64,000 nt of DNA from an uncultured Cellvibrio sp. (GTDB lineage Bacteria > Pseudomonadota > Gammaproteobacteria > Pseudomonadales > Cellvibrionaceae). Positions 55,401 to 63,518 of the stretch are shown in pieces. Positions within the stretch are counted from its first letter, which is position 1; the number at the start of each line of letters is the position of its first letter. Both the position numbers and the translations under genes were made by a program. The stretch lies in assembly GCA_946480695.1 (NCBI GenBank), contig CAMLKG010000023.1, positions 4,579 to 68,578 on the forward strand, read 5' to 3'. Under the pieces are notes generated by a model. The model was given only the letters and a program-made list of their open reading frames with translations. It was not told the DNA's origin and made no database searches.

Positions 55401-55983
55401 GGATCAATTTGCGAAAGAATTTATTGACCCTTTTGTTGAAAAACGCGGTACCTGGGCAAGTCGCAGTGTCGATGGTTTCAGCTTGGGATTTCCTTCATCC
55501 GCGTTGGCCCAATTGCAGCGCGCGGCCAGTATTCGCGATGTGTTTTTCCGTCAAAACCCCGAGACCCCCAGCATCAGCCTGGAGCTGCGACCTTATTACA
55601 TGAATAAGGAAGATGCGCTATTTACCCTCGACTTGGGTGATCAACGGCTTACCTATAACCATGGGCCAAAGTTCTGGAAGTCCATTACCTGGTCCGGTGA
55701 CAATGATTCGCGTCGGTTGCGCTTGATATTTGAGGACCTTAAAGGCGGGCAATATGATCGGGCATTCACCGGTCCCTGGGCCTGGTTCCGTTTGATGGAT
55801 GCAGCGCATATCCAATCCACGCCCCAATCCAATGTGTATTTAATTACCTTTATGCACGATTCCGCACGCGTAACAGATGAACAAAGCACACGGAAAATTG
55901 TGTTTGAAGGCAGAGCGACCAGCATCAACAATCCTTTCAAAAATGAATTGCTAAATGCTTTCCGTTGTCCGGAGTCTATCTGA
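52432..55983 (+). CDS. tssM: T6SS inner-membrane channel protein TssM (IcmF)
   Basis: Central protein of the membrane complex, spanning from the cytoplasm to TssJ. 1183 residues. Two N-terminal membrane helices (about 12-30 and 47-62) are followed by a cytoplasmic NTPase-like domain with an intact Walker A GPPGSGKTT (140-148) and DTAGRY. A third membrane helix lies at about 455-475. The large periplasmic part ends with the TssJ-contacting region and RLRLIFEDLKGGQYDRAFTG, WFRLMDAA. An AGGA site precedes the ATG. The tagF start follows its stop by 1 base in the preferred reading. Confidence 0.96.
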   Translation: MNKIGRFFTNPLVISLIGLVLIALLIWFAGPQIKFGADNSAPLADVTTRLLIIMGVILLWVLNAWRRQFMVNKNNKNLVSDLQETNQYAQQDMASEQAADEIAQLSDRFQSALATLNKLKFHGRGRKKALYQLPWYIIVGPPGSGKTTALVNSGLEFPLADQFGKGAVQGVGGTRNCDWWFTNEAVLIDTAGRYTTQDSHKAIDSSAWEGFLTLLKRNRRRRPINGAIVAISLQDLLMQTDEERSLHAKTIRSRLDELMDKLEIRFPVYLLFTKSDLVHGFSEFFEDLGKEEREQVWGISLPNAPKPTQSPDFSHISHELKKLSERLNERVIWRMHQERDPQRCAAIEGFPLQMENLFQIAESFINRTFAQNRFQFQPYLRGVYFSSGTQDGTPIDRLMTSVSSNFGFAREVAAPNSGRGKSYFISRLFREVIFPESELVGTNRRYERIIRITQTAAYIAAAAVTLSVVLLWSGSVTRNNLYMVDVKDNIKTFKDTTKQLAINSADAGNILPPLNALYSASSVYDKQAHPWLNSMGLYDDRVDQEANQLYQQKLQTLFLPHLLRTMERVIQQGDPGGDLYSSFRLYMMFKVMDKMNKPLVQEWFERHWDHQFAQDKQKNAELKQHLNALFALDFPPSELNPLLVEQTRAQLLRVPVAQRIYSRIKADPQYSQKVDVLNWYGEPVRNNFDVDANRNIFTIPVLFTLQGYKNLDISSSSPLFSDVADEQWVLADADANSQLLIDRDVESISAQVREFYLADYSNTWAGIHNALAVNHFSSIQDLNRALSAFVDPVYSPILAILDTAKTHTQLTPPVLDKAADKVQGGGATDKALDYLAAKVEGTQVDKRFEDLHKLVQQSSRGPAPINSVLQQVETLRAFVQEIALAPDTEQSAFEIAKARYQSNAGNPVSALRAYAKTTPEPVQRWLTSLADESWKIISQSAHGYVSKEWRARVYQPYSQALAGRYPLNPNASDELALLDFSSFFKPQGTLDQFAKEFIDPFVEKRGTWASRSVDGFSLGFPSSALAQLQRAASIRDVFFRQNPETPSISLELRPYYMNKEDALFTLDLGDQRLTYNHGPKFWKSITWSGDNDSRRLRLIFEDLKGGQYDRAFTGPWAWFRLMDAAHIQSTPQSNVYLITFMHDSARVTDEQSTRKIVFEGRATSINNPFKNELLNAFRCPESI

Positions 55984-55984
55984 A

Positions 55985-56707
55985 ATGATCAGGACTAATG
56001 ACGTAGGGTTATTTGGGAAATTGCCGGCTCATGGTGATTTTATTTATCGCGATCTCCCAAGCCATTTCATTAATGCCTGGGATGCCTGGTTGCAAGGATA
56101 TATCGCCAGCTCCCAGCAACACCTGGGTGAGGCATGGTTGGACATTTATTTAACCAGTCCAATTTGGCGTTTTGCTATGTCCGATGGTGTTGTTGATGGG
56201 CTTTCCTGGGCTGGGATAATGTTGCCCAGCGTTGATCGTGTCGGTCGCTATTTCCCATTTTCGATAGTGACCAAGGTCCCGGCCAGCGCCAATCCATTTT
56301 TAATCATCCAACAGAACTCCTGGTTTGACGGAGTCGAGCAATTGGCATTGTCCGCATTATCCGGCCATCTCCAACTGGAAGAATTGGTCCAGGAAATCAA
56401 CCGCCAGCCATTGGACTTGCCTCCGGTGACCCAACGCCATGCACCGGCACTTGAAAGCGCCGGCATTTTTATAGAATTTGCCAGTGAAATGCCCGCGCTC
56501 GAATCTGCCTACGCGCATTTGCTGGATAGCCAGTGCCGGCAGAATTATTCCAATTATTCACTCTGGTCCACTGCCATGGGATCCGAGCGGATTAATCCCT
56601 CCCTATTTTTTACCCGTGGCCTACCTAATTTTCGTAGTGCTGCCGCATTGCTGGATGGACAATGGGCCCAATGGGGTTGGCACCAACCCATCCAGGCATT
56701 GCCATGA
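55985..56707 (+). CDS. tagF: T6SS post-translational regulator TagF
   Basis: TagF represses T6SS assembly, in some bacteria by holding Fha, and acts beside the PpkA/PppA pathway. 240 residues from the preferred start. The signature VGLFGKLPAHGDFIYRDLP begins at residue 6; WLDIYLTSPIWRFAMSDG and MLPSVDRVGRYFPF follow, all family-typical. ATG 55985 has GGAG ten bases upstream; an in-frame ATG at 55955 lies inside tssM and would add ten residues. It is separate from pppA here, whereas Agrobacterium has a fused protein. Confidence 0.93.
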   Translation: MIRTNDVGLFGKLPAHGDFIYRDLPSHFINAWDAWLQGYIASSQQHLGEAWLDIYLTSPIWRFAMSDGVVDGLSWAGIMLPSVDRVGRYFPFSIVTKVPASANPFLIIQQNSWFDGVEQLALSALSGHLQLEELVQEINRQPLDLPPVTQRHAPALESAGIFIEFASEMPALESAYAHLLDSQCRQNYSNYSLWSTAMGSERINPSLFFTRGLPNFRSAAALLDGQWAQWGWHQPIQALP

Positions 56708-56730
56708 TTTTGTATTAGGTGGCCATACGG

Positions 56731-57507
56731 ATGACAGATATAACTTTTAGACGGCCGATCTCTTGGGACAGCAGCTTGCTAACAGACGTGGGCGCCGTGC
56801 GTAGCGTCAATGAAGATGCAGTGCTCGCGCGACCGGATATAGGTTTATGGGCGGTGGCCGATGGTATGGGCGGCCATAAAGTCGGGGATATTGCCAGCAG
56901 TAAAATTGTTGCCGCACTGGAAGTAATCAAAGATTGCCAGCGCCTGAGTGACTGTGTAGAAGTTATTGAAGATTGCTTGCTGGATGTAAACCAGCTCATG
57001 CTGGAATACGCACAGATCATGTTTGATGGCGGCACCATGGGCAGCACCGTTGTTGCTGCTGTTATCAAAGGACGTATCGGCGCCTGCTTATGGGTGGGTG
57101 ATTCGCGTCTCTACCGTTTCCGCAACCAAAAATTGGTACAGCTAACACGTGACCATAGCCAACTGGAAGAAATGATTGCAATGGGATTGATCTCGCGCGA
57201 AGACAGCGAAAACCATCCCAATCGCAACGTCATTACGCGCGCTGTCGGTGTGGAGCCGCAGCTCTATGTCGATATGACCCTCTTTACCACACAAGTCGGT
57301 GATACCTTTTTGTTATGCAGCGACGGGCTATACAATACCCTCACCGACGAAGAGCTGGTGCATGGTTTAAGCTTGCGCGACGTGCAACAAAGTACCCGGC
57401 ATTTGATGAGCAAAGCCCTTGAGAAAGGCGCGCGCGACAATGTTTCTGTCATAGTGGTAAAAGGAAATCCGGGCAAGATTCCAGCCAGTGACTCCATCCA
57501 GGGATAG
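56731..57507 (+). CDS. pppA: T6SS PP2C-type phosphatase PppA
   Basis: Removes the phosphate that PpkA puts on Fha and so resets the T6SS. 258 residues. All PP2C metal and catalytic motifs are present: TDVGAVRSVNEDAVL, WAVADGMGGHKVGDIAS, ACLWVGDSRLYRF, LLCSDGLYNTLTDEEL and a final GARDNVSVIVV. ATG 56731 with AGGTGG about ten bases upstream is preferred over a GTG at 56719. Between tagF and ppkA, the expected order. Confidence 0.95.
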   Translation: MTDITFRRPISWDSSLLTDVGAVRSVNEDAVLARPDIGLWAVADGMGGHKVGDIASSKIVAALEVIKDCQRLSDCVEVIEDCLLDVNQLMLEYAQIMFDGGTMGSTVVAAVIKGRIGACLWVGDSRLYRFRNQKLVQLTRDHSQLEEMIAMGLISREDSENHPNRNVITRAVGVEPQLYVDMTLFTTQVGDTFLLCSDGLYNTLTDEELVHGLSLRDVQQSTRHLMSKALEKGARDNVSVIVVKGNPGKIPASDSIQG

Positions 57508-57534
57508 ATAATAATTTTTTGAGGACTATAAGTA

Positions 57535-60120
57535 ATGACTGATACTGGTGATCACGATAAAACGCATTTCAAACCGCGTGAGGTTGCGCAAGCGCCAAAT
57601 ACGGTTGATGATAAAACCCGCGTTGTTCCCGCGGGTACTGCGGCAAAAGCCCGACCGGCGCCAGAAAAAAAAATTGATGATGCGCTGAACAGCGAGTTCC
57701 CGGACAAAACCCGATTCGCACCCAAAGCCGCACCCGACGATAACAAAACGGAAATCAAAGCTGACCCAACCCGCATAAAACCCGCCGTTACCAGCAAACC
57801 GACACCAGGTAAAAAAGACCATGCTTTATTAAAAGGTCGGTTTGTTCTCGAAGAACTCTTGGGGGCGGGCGGTATGGGAGTGGTGTATAAGGCGAAAGAC
57901 CTGCTCAAAATCGAAGCGCAAGACCGTGACCCTTACGTTGCTATCAAAGTATTAACTGACGAATTTAAAGCGCACCCCGAAGCGTTTATTGCATTGCAGC
58001 GTGAATCGCGCAAAACCCAGCGTATTGCTCACCCCAACATCGTAACCGTATTTGACTTTGACCGTGATGGCGACACGGTTTTCATGACCATGGAATACCT
58101 GGACGGTAAACCATTGGATAAGCTGATCGCGCAATACCGTTCTGTTGGCTTGCCAGCGGATGAAGTCTTCAAAATTCTGGAAGGAATCAGCGCTGCACTT
58201 ATTTACGCCCACGGACAACATATTATTCACTCGGATTTCAAACCGGGAAATATTTTCGTCAATAACAAGGGCATCGCCAAGGTAATCGATTTTGGTATTG
58301 CGCGCGCTGTTGCCAAGGTTGAACATCGCGAAGAAAGCCTTGATGACAAAACTGTATTTGATGCCGGAAACCTGGGGGCATTGACACCAGCCTATGCCAG
58401 CCTGGAAATGCTGGAAGGTAAATCACCGGATGTGCGAGACGATATCTATGCCTTGGGGTGCATTGCATATGAACTCTACACCGGAGCCCATCCTTTCAAT
58501 CGGGTCCACGCTGATGAGGCCAAGCGCCAGAAATTAAAACCAAAACGTATCCAGGGATTAAATAAACACCAATGGCGAGCCATTGAAAAAGCCCTGGCGT
58601 TTGAGCGTGAGGATCGCATCCAATCCGTCGAACTATTTTGGCAAGAGTTTTCACGTAAACCCAAAAATTACTGGATGCGTTTTTTATTCAGTGCGATTTT
58701 GCTGGGTGCAATGGCGGGTGTTTATTACCAATTCAAACCCGAGCCGGTGCAAACCGTTTCTGAAGATCAGGTACGCACGGAAATCGAACAAAAATTACGA
58801 TTGGAGCTCATGCAAAAATCCCTCGCAGATTTATATAGCCAAGCCAGTTTTTCCCCGGAATGGGAAGCCCAGCTCTGGCAGCAAATACAAGAATTGCGCA
58901 CTGTTTTGGGTAACGAGGATGCCTGGCTTGTTGACCAGGAAGCCCGGTTTTTCGCGCTGTACCTGGAAAAAATTAAATCCGCTATTGCAACACCGGATTT
59001 GGAAAATGCGCAGCGTTGGCATGCCAACGCCAAACGTTACGCGCGCGATACAACCCAACTGGACGCATTGGCCCTCAGTTTGGCCGAAGCCATGGAAATA
59101 GCGCGTAAAAAAGCAGAAGCCCTGGAACAACAGCGCATTATCGCTGAACAGGATCAGGAGCGTATTGAAAAAGAGCGTCAGGAACAGCAGCAAAAAAATG
59201 CGACCATTGCGAAACAAAATGCTGATTTCGAAACAGCGCTGACGAATGTAAATTCACAACTCGCCTGTAAAAGCACTATCGATATGCGCGACTTTGAAAT
59301 TGCAATCACCAAGCTGCGCTCTTTGAATTCCGCGCGCTATCAAAAGGAAGAGGGTGCAATCGTTGTTGCCCTTGCCCAGTGTATTAAAAAGCTGGGGGCG
59401 ACTTTCCCGGATCGTGCAGAGGTGATTAAACGTCAATCGTTGAGGTTGTTCGCCGGAAATGCGGTGCTTCAGCAAATCAATATAGTGGCACGGGATGCGT
59501 GCAGTGAATCGCTGGCGGGATTGGGGTCCCGTGGTATGGGCAGCACTTGCCGGGACAAACTCAATGGAGCCAGCAGGGCACCCGTTTTGGTTGTAATTCC
59601 GGCGAAGGGAAGTATTAAGGCATTCGCGATAGGTAAGTACGAAACATCGGCGGATGAGTGGGCGGAGTTTTGTAAGGACTCAGGCAAATGTGCGGGTGGT
59701 ATGTCAAATCCCGCCGTACCTGCTACCAATATTTCCATCGCGAATGTCAACGCTTATCTAAAATGGTTGAGTGAAAAAGCGGGCCGCCAGTATCGCTTGC
59801 CGACCCTGGCAGAGTGGCAATACGCAGCTCGCGCAACCAATGCCGGTGTAGATCCCAATCGCAACTGCAAATTAAATTCACGCGGAATCCAAAAAGGAAA
59901 TGAATTAACGAAAACAACCTTGGGACAACAAAATCCCTGGGGGCTAGTTAATTACCTGGGGAACGCCAGGGAATTGGTAATGGAGCGTGGCGGTCGCTAC
60001 CTCGCTGTGGGTGGTTCTTACGATACCGATATGTCCGAATGCAGTTTCACCAACCAGCAGCCGCATTCAGGTGCAGCTGATGCCTACACCGGGATACGGT
60101 TAGTGCGGGAATTACAATAA
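57535..60120 (+). CDS. ppkA: T6SS Ser/Thr kinase PpkA with C-terminal FGE/sulfatase-modifying-like domain
   Basis: Membrane kinase that phosphorylates Fha to start T6SS firing. 861 residues. A basic, TPR-free leader (1-95) has repeated DDKT/DKTRF motifs that may be phosphorylation sites. The kinase domain (about 100-375) has GAGGMGVVYK at 111, AIKVL, the catalytic loop HSDFKPGN (H232-S-D234, with Ser where most kinases have Arg) and DFG from D252. One membrane helix spans about 382-400. A coiled-coil region rich in Glu/Gln lies at about 515-565. The C-terminal 175 residues (FAIGKYETSADEWAEFC, YRLPTLAEWQYAAR, NPWGLVNYLGNARELV, GGSYDTDMSECSF, TGIRLV) match the formylglycine-generating-enzyme fold and would be periplasmic, a likely sensor. 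Confidence 0.93.
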   Translation: MTDTGDHDKTHFKPREVAQAPNTVDDKTRVVPAGTAAKARPAPEKKIDDALNSEFPDKTRFAPKAAPDDNKTEIKADPTRIKPAVTSKPTPGKKDHALLKGRFVLEELLGAGGMGVVYKAKDLLKIEAQDRDPYVAIKVLTDEFKAHPEAFIALQRESRKTQRIAHPNIVTVFDFDRDGDTVFMTMEYLDGKPLDKLIAQYRSVGLPADEVFKILEGISAALIYAHGQHIIHSDFKPGNIFVNNKGIAKVIDFGIARAVAKVEHREESLDDKTVFDAGNLGALTPAYASLEMLEGKSPDVRDDIYALGCIAYELYTGAHPFNRVHADEAKRQKLKPKRIQGLNKHQWRAIEKALAFEREDRIQSVELFWQEFSRKPKNYWMRFLFSAILLGAMAGVYYQFKPEPVQTVSEDQVRTEIEQKLRLELMQKSLADLYSQASFSPEWEAQLWQQIQELRTVLGNEDAWLVDQEARFFALYLEKIKSAIATPDLENAQRWHANAKRYARDTTQLDALALSLAEAMEIARKKAEALEQQRIIAEQDQERIEKERQEQQQKNATIAKQNADFETALTNVNSQLACKSTIDMRDFEIAITKLRSLNSARYQKEEGAIVVALAQCIKKLGATFPDRAEVIKRQSLRLFAGNAVLQQINIVARDACSESLAGLGSRGMGSTCRDKLNGASRAPVLVVIPAKGSIKAFAIGKYETSADEWAEFCKDSGKCAGGMSNPAVPATNISIANVNAYLKWLSEKAGRQYRLPTLAEWQYAARATNAGVDPNRNCKLNSRGIQKGNELTKTTLGQQNPWGLVNYLGNARELVMERGGRYLAVGGSYDTDMSECSFTNQQPHSGAADAYTGIRLVRELQ

Positions 60121-60140
60121 CCTAAACAAAGGTAATTATT

Positions 60141-60335
60141 GTGGAACAAGAATATGCTGATGCAATGAAAATGTTAGCTCGACAATATTATGAACATGAA
60201 ATCTCCAAAAGTGTTTATCGTGCGAAGCGAAAACTGCTGGTTGATCATATGGATAATGAATTTAACGGCGAAGCTATACCGGGCAACACATCCGAACAAA
60301 CCAGTGCCGAAGAAACTATTAACCCGCTAGAATAA
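60141..60335 (+). CDS. Small unrecognised protein between ppkA and exbB
   Basis: 64 residues, GTG start with AAAGG eight bases upstream. The first half is helical (YADAMKMLARQYYEHEISKSVYRAKRKLLVDHMD), reminiscent of SHOCT-type short helical motifs that bind membranes or partners; the second half is acidic and disordered. It is 20 bp after ppkA and 37 bp before exbB, so it probably belongs to the same transcript. No certain family; the reading frame is convincing because of context and codon pattern. Confidence 0.6.
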   Translation: MEQEYADAMKMLARQYYEHEISKSVYRAKRKLLVDHMDNEFNGEAIPGNTSEQTSAEETINPLE

Positions 60336-60372
60336 GCACCCTATTTTTATAGAAGTTATCAAAGGTAAGATT

Positions 60373-60990
60373 ATGGACTTGATTAAGTTTTTCCAGGCGG
60401 GCGGCGCATTTATGTGGCCGATCTTGATAGTTATGGCAATAGGCCTCGCGATAGCTATCGAGCGTTTTATTTATTTAACGCGCACGGCCAGTGCTATCAA
60501 CCTGCTGTGGAAAAAAATCGCACCTATGTTAAAAGCCAGTGATTTTGGTCGGGCAAAACAGGTTGTTTCAGAAGCCTCAAGCCCTCTATCTTCGGTATTG
60601 GCTTATGGCTTTTCACGTTTTAAATCCGATGTAAAACGTGAAACTCTGGAAGCAGCCATGGAAGAAGGTGTAATGGAGGTAATCCCGCAATTGGAAGAAC
60701 GCACACATTACCTGGCCACCTTGGCTAACGTTGCTACCCTGCTGGGCCTTCTGGGTACCATTATCGGTTTGATCGAGGCATTTACCGCGGTGGCGGCAGC
60801 GGATCCCGCAGAGAAAGCTAATCTCCTATCCAGCAGTATTTCTGTGGCAATGAATACCACCGCGTTTGGATTGGTAGTCGCGATTCCCCTATTGCTGATG
60901 CATTCCTATTTGGCAACCCGTACCAGCAAGCTGGTGGATACAATCGAAATGGCTGCCGTTAAATGTTCAAACTTGATGATTAACGAATAA
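60373..60990 (+). CDS. MotA/TolQ/ExbB-type proton channel subunit
   Basis: Inner-membrane subunit of a proton-driven motor that energises envelope complexes. 205 residues with three membrane helices (about 12-32, 115-137, 155-178), the ExbB/TolQ layout. The conserved stretch LATLANVATLLGLLGTIIGLIEAF and the later SISVAMNTTAFGLVVAIPLLL are strongly family-like. Followed 3 bp later by the first exbD gene. The set ExbB-ExbD-ExbD-AgmX is typical of Agl/Glt-like envelope systems and not of siderophore uptake. Confidence 0.92.
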   Translation: MDLIKFFQAGGAFMWPILIVMAIGLAIAIERFIYLTRTASAINLLWKKIAPMLKASDFGRAKQVVSEASSPLSSVLAYGFSRFKSDVKRETLEAAMEEGVMEVIPQLEERTHYLATLANVATLLGLLGTIIGLIEAFTAVAAADPAEKANLLSSSISVAMNTTAFGLVVAIPLLLMHSYLATRTSKLVDTIEMAAVKCSNLMINE

Positions 60991-60993
60991 GCC

Positions 60994-61563
60994 ATGAAAT
61001 TTGCGCGCAAGAAAAATTTGCACGATGTGGTTGAACTGAACATAACCGCGTTTATGAATTTAATGGTTATCCTGGTTCCCTTCCTGCTAATTACCGCCGT
61101 ATTTTCCCGTATGACAGTACTGGAATTAAATTTACCGGCATTGGATCAAGCGCAGGCGCAATCGCCTGAAAAGCTGGACCTGGTCCTTGAGTTGATTGTG
61201 CGCGAAAAAAGTTTCGATTTGCAGGATGCGAATGTCGGTCAATTGCATCGCATAGAACGCGGCAAGGATCAGCAAGATTGGGATGAGTTCACCAAAGTAT
61301 TAATGGAAATTAAAACACGCTACCCCGATGAAAAATCAATTATGTTACTGCTGGAGCCCGGGATTTCTTATAAGACCATGATCGAAGTGATGGATCACGT
61401 GCGCAGTACGCAAGTGCTTCAAATCGGCAATGTTGTTGATGTTGAACTATTCCCGGATGTATCAATCAGCGATGCCCCTGCGCTTGAGCTAGCCACGGAA
61501 AATATTTCACCGCCAGCAGTTGCGCCCTCTGCGGAAACGAGCGAGTCCGAGCCAACACCATGA
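60994..61563 (+). CDS. ExbD/TolR-like protein lacking the membrane aspartate
   Basis: 189 residues: one N-terminal membrane helix (about 17-39, ITAFMNLMVILVPFLLITAV), then a periplasmic domain and a Pro/Glu-rich tail. In ExbD and TolR an aspartate in this helix carries the proton; the matching position here is Asn22. The partner gene downstream keeps the aspartate, so this subunit probably plays a structural role in a mixed ExbD pair. It overlaps that gene by 4 bases. Family assignment is firm; loss of proton transfer is inferred. Confidence 0.88.
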   Translation: MKFARKKNLHDVVELNITAFMNLMVILVPFLLITAVFSRMTVLELNLPALDQAQAQSPEKLDLVLELIVREKSFDLQDANVGQLHRIERGKDQQDWDEFTKVLMEIKTRYPDEKSIMLLLEPGISYKTMIEVMDHVRSTQVLQIGNVVDVELFPDVSISDAPALELATENISPPAVAPSAETSESEPTP

Positions 61564-62045
61564 AAATGTCACGTCGCGCCAAGCGGATGGAGCGTAGCCA
61601 CAAGCGCAATCAAACACCGCCGTTAAATTTGGTTTCCTTAATGGATATCTTCACCATTTTGGTATTTTTTCTACTGGTGAGTTCTTCCAGTTCTTACCAA
61701 CTGCCGGCGACAAAAGATCTGAAATTACCGACATCCAGCTCCAGCAATGTCCCTGAAGAAACACTCATAATTGCTATTACGCGGAATGATATTTTATTAA
61801 GCGGTGCCCGAGTGGAAACGGTGGCTAATGCGTTGGCCGATGATACTGTTTCAATTGCAACGCTAAAAAGCCAATTACAACTGCTCAGCGCCAATCAAAA
61901 AAATACCGCTAATAAGAAAATCACCATCATGAGTGATGAGAATGTGCCTTATGCTGTTATACGTAAAGTACTAACTACGTGTCAGGAATCTATGTACACG
62001 CGTATCGCATTTGCCGCTCTGCAAAAAGATTTACCGCCGAGTTAA
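61560..62045 (+). CDS. ExbD/TolR-like proton-channel subunit
   Basis: 161 residues. A basic N-terminus precedes the membrane helix LNLVSLMDIFTILVFFLLVS, in which Asp29 is the expected proton-carrying residue. The periplasmic domain ends KKITIMSDENVPYAVIRKVL, the usual ExbD fold with a central VPY motif. ATGA overlap with the first exbD. Together with the upstream ExbB it would form the active motor. Confidence 0.9.
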   Translation: MKMSRRAKRMERSHKRNQTPPLNLVSLMDIFTILVFFLLVSSSSSYQLPATKDLKLPTSSSSNVPEETLIIAITRNDILLSGARVETVANALADDTVSIATLKSQLQLLSANQKNTANKKITIMSDENVPYAVIRKVLTTCQESMYTRIAFAALQKDLPPS

Positions 62046-62072
62046 TTACCCAGTCAATACGACGGAAGCAGG

Positions 62073-63038
62073 ATGTCAGACGCTATCAGCTACAAACATA
62101 TCGCTTTAGGTTGGCAACCCGAAGGAAGTGCATCGCGCCAATTCAACCGCATTTTGCTGGTAGCATTGCTGCTCGCCCTTGGTTTGGCGTTCGCCATTTC
62201 GCAAGTAAACGTACCGGAAAAGCCGTGGGAACAACGCACCAAAGTGCCGGAACGCATAGCTAATTACATTGCCCAGCAACCGAAGAAAATCGAAAAACCT
62301 ATTGAATTGCCAAAACCCAAGCCCATTCCCAAGCCGCAACCTAAACTACAGGACCAACCGGCACAACCGAAGGCTGACGTTACCATAGCGCGGCAAAATC
62401 CTGGCCGCGCGGAAAATAAACCGCTGACCCAAACAGAAGAGAGGGCTCGCTCGGTTGCGCAGCAAAGCGGATTACTTGCTTTTTCCGCAGAAATGGACGA
62501 GTTACGTGATACCACAGCAATAGACGAAAACGTCAGGGCACGTTTAAGTACAGCGACACCTAACCAGGCCGCTACGCACAAGATAGAAGCGATAGCCGCA
62601 GAGACTAACGAGGGAAGCAGGGTTATCGATCAGGATAAATTAGTTGGACAATTACAAACTACCGATCTGCAAACGCGTGATACCAAATCCATCACCGCCG
62701 CAACCGAAAAAGCCAAGCTTGACGATGCGCAAACCAAAACGGGTTCAGGCGGTAGGGGTACTTCAGATATTGGAATTGTATTTAACAAAAATAAAGCAAG
62801 CCTCTATGCACTTTACGAACGTGAGCGCCGTAAAAACTCGAGCTTGAAAGGCAGGATAGTTTTTCAACTCACTATTGAACCCAGCGGAAAGGTCAGCAGT
62901 GTAAAAGTCGTATCCAGCGAATTGAATAATCCCGATTTGGAAGCCCGCATCCTTGCCAGGATCAAACTTTTCGTATTTGCACCTGTACCGGGTGAAACAG
63001 TAACCGTTACTTATCCTGTGGAATTTATTCCGTCTTAA
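62073..63038 (+). CDS. AgmX/PglI-type energy transducer (TonB-like)
   Basis: 321 residues. One membrane helix (about 27-46), a Pro/Lys-rich spacer (IELPKPKPIPKPQPK, about 80-100) that can cross the periplasm, a long polar stretch, and a C-terminal domain with GTSDIGIVFNKNKASLYALY and GRIVFQLTIEPSGKVSSVKVV, then VTYPVEF. That C-terminus is the AgmX/PglI domain, a relative of TonB seen in Myxococcus gliding proteins. It would pass motor energy to outer-membrane partners. The TPR lipoproteins at 31.5-36.5 kb are the likely partners by family association. Last gene of the plus-strand array. Confidence 0.88.
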   Translation: MSDAISYKHIALGWQPEGSASRQFNRILLVALLLALGLAFAISQVNVPEKPWEQRTKVPERIANYIAQQPKKIEKPIELPKPKPIPKPQPKLQDQPAQPKADVTIARQNPGRAENKPLTQTEERARSVAQQSGLLAFSAEMDELRDTTAIDENVRARLSTATPNQAATHKIEAIAAETNEGSRVIDQDKLVGQLQTTDLQTRDTKSITAATEKAKLDDAQTKTGSGGRGTSDIGIVFNKNKASLYALYERERRKNSSLKGRIVFQLTIEPSGKVSSVKVVSSELNNPDLEARILARIKLFVFAPVPGETVTVTYPVEFIPS

Positions 63039-63518
63039 TAAAGCTGTTTACTCAAAATGCTGTTATTTTCGCATAAGATGTATTATGTTAAATTATGTGG
63101 CTAGGCTTTGCCTTTTTGCGTATTTGTTTCGAAATGATAACCGTGACGGGTTTGTTACCGATCGTTTCAGGTGATGGCATAGTTTTAAATCATGAGCTAT
63201 ATGGGGTAGCAGGAACTTCCCGCCATGGATTACATAAACCTCCTGAAAACCTTGTGCCACAAGGTTTTCACCCCAGAACTAACGTATAATTTGTCACGTT
63301 TATTCGTACATATTACCCGACTCATGTGGACTTCCCAGCCTTTCATAGACAAATCCAAAGCTCATTTTGAGGTGTGTCCAATAGAGTCCAGGAAGTCCAG
63401 TCAATTTCATATAAGCAATGGCCGCAGGCGAAAAAATCCCCGCACCCAGAACAGATATGGTGAGCAAAAGACATTTAATGAATATCATATTTTTAATTCA
63501 TTAACGTGATGATGTTAC
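63039..63518. other. 480-bp gap after the AgmX gene
   Basis: No convincing gene. A minus-strand frame at 63300-63488 (62 codons) starts with a signal-peptide-like MIFIKCLLLTISVLGAGIFS but has no known family and no clear ribosome site. Short plus-strand frames show no features. No strong terminator was found for the AgmX operon. Confidence 0.5.

Noticed and set aside
63300..63488. 62-codon frame with a signal-peptide-like start
   Set aside because: The leader is plausible but there is no ribosome site or family; kept only as a note in the gap entry.
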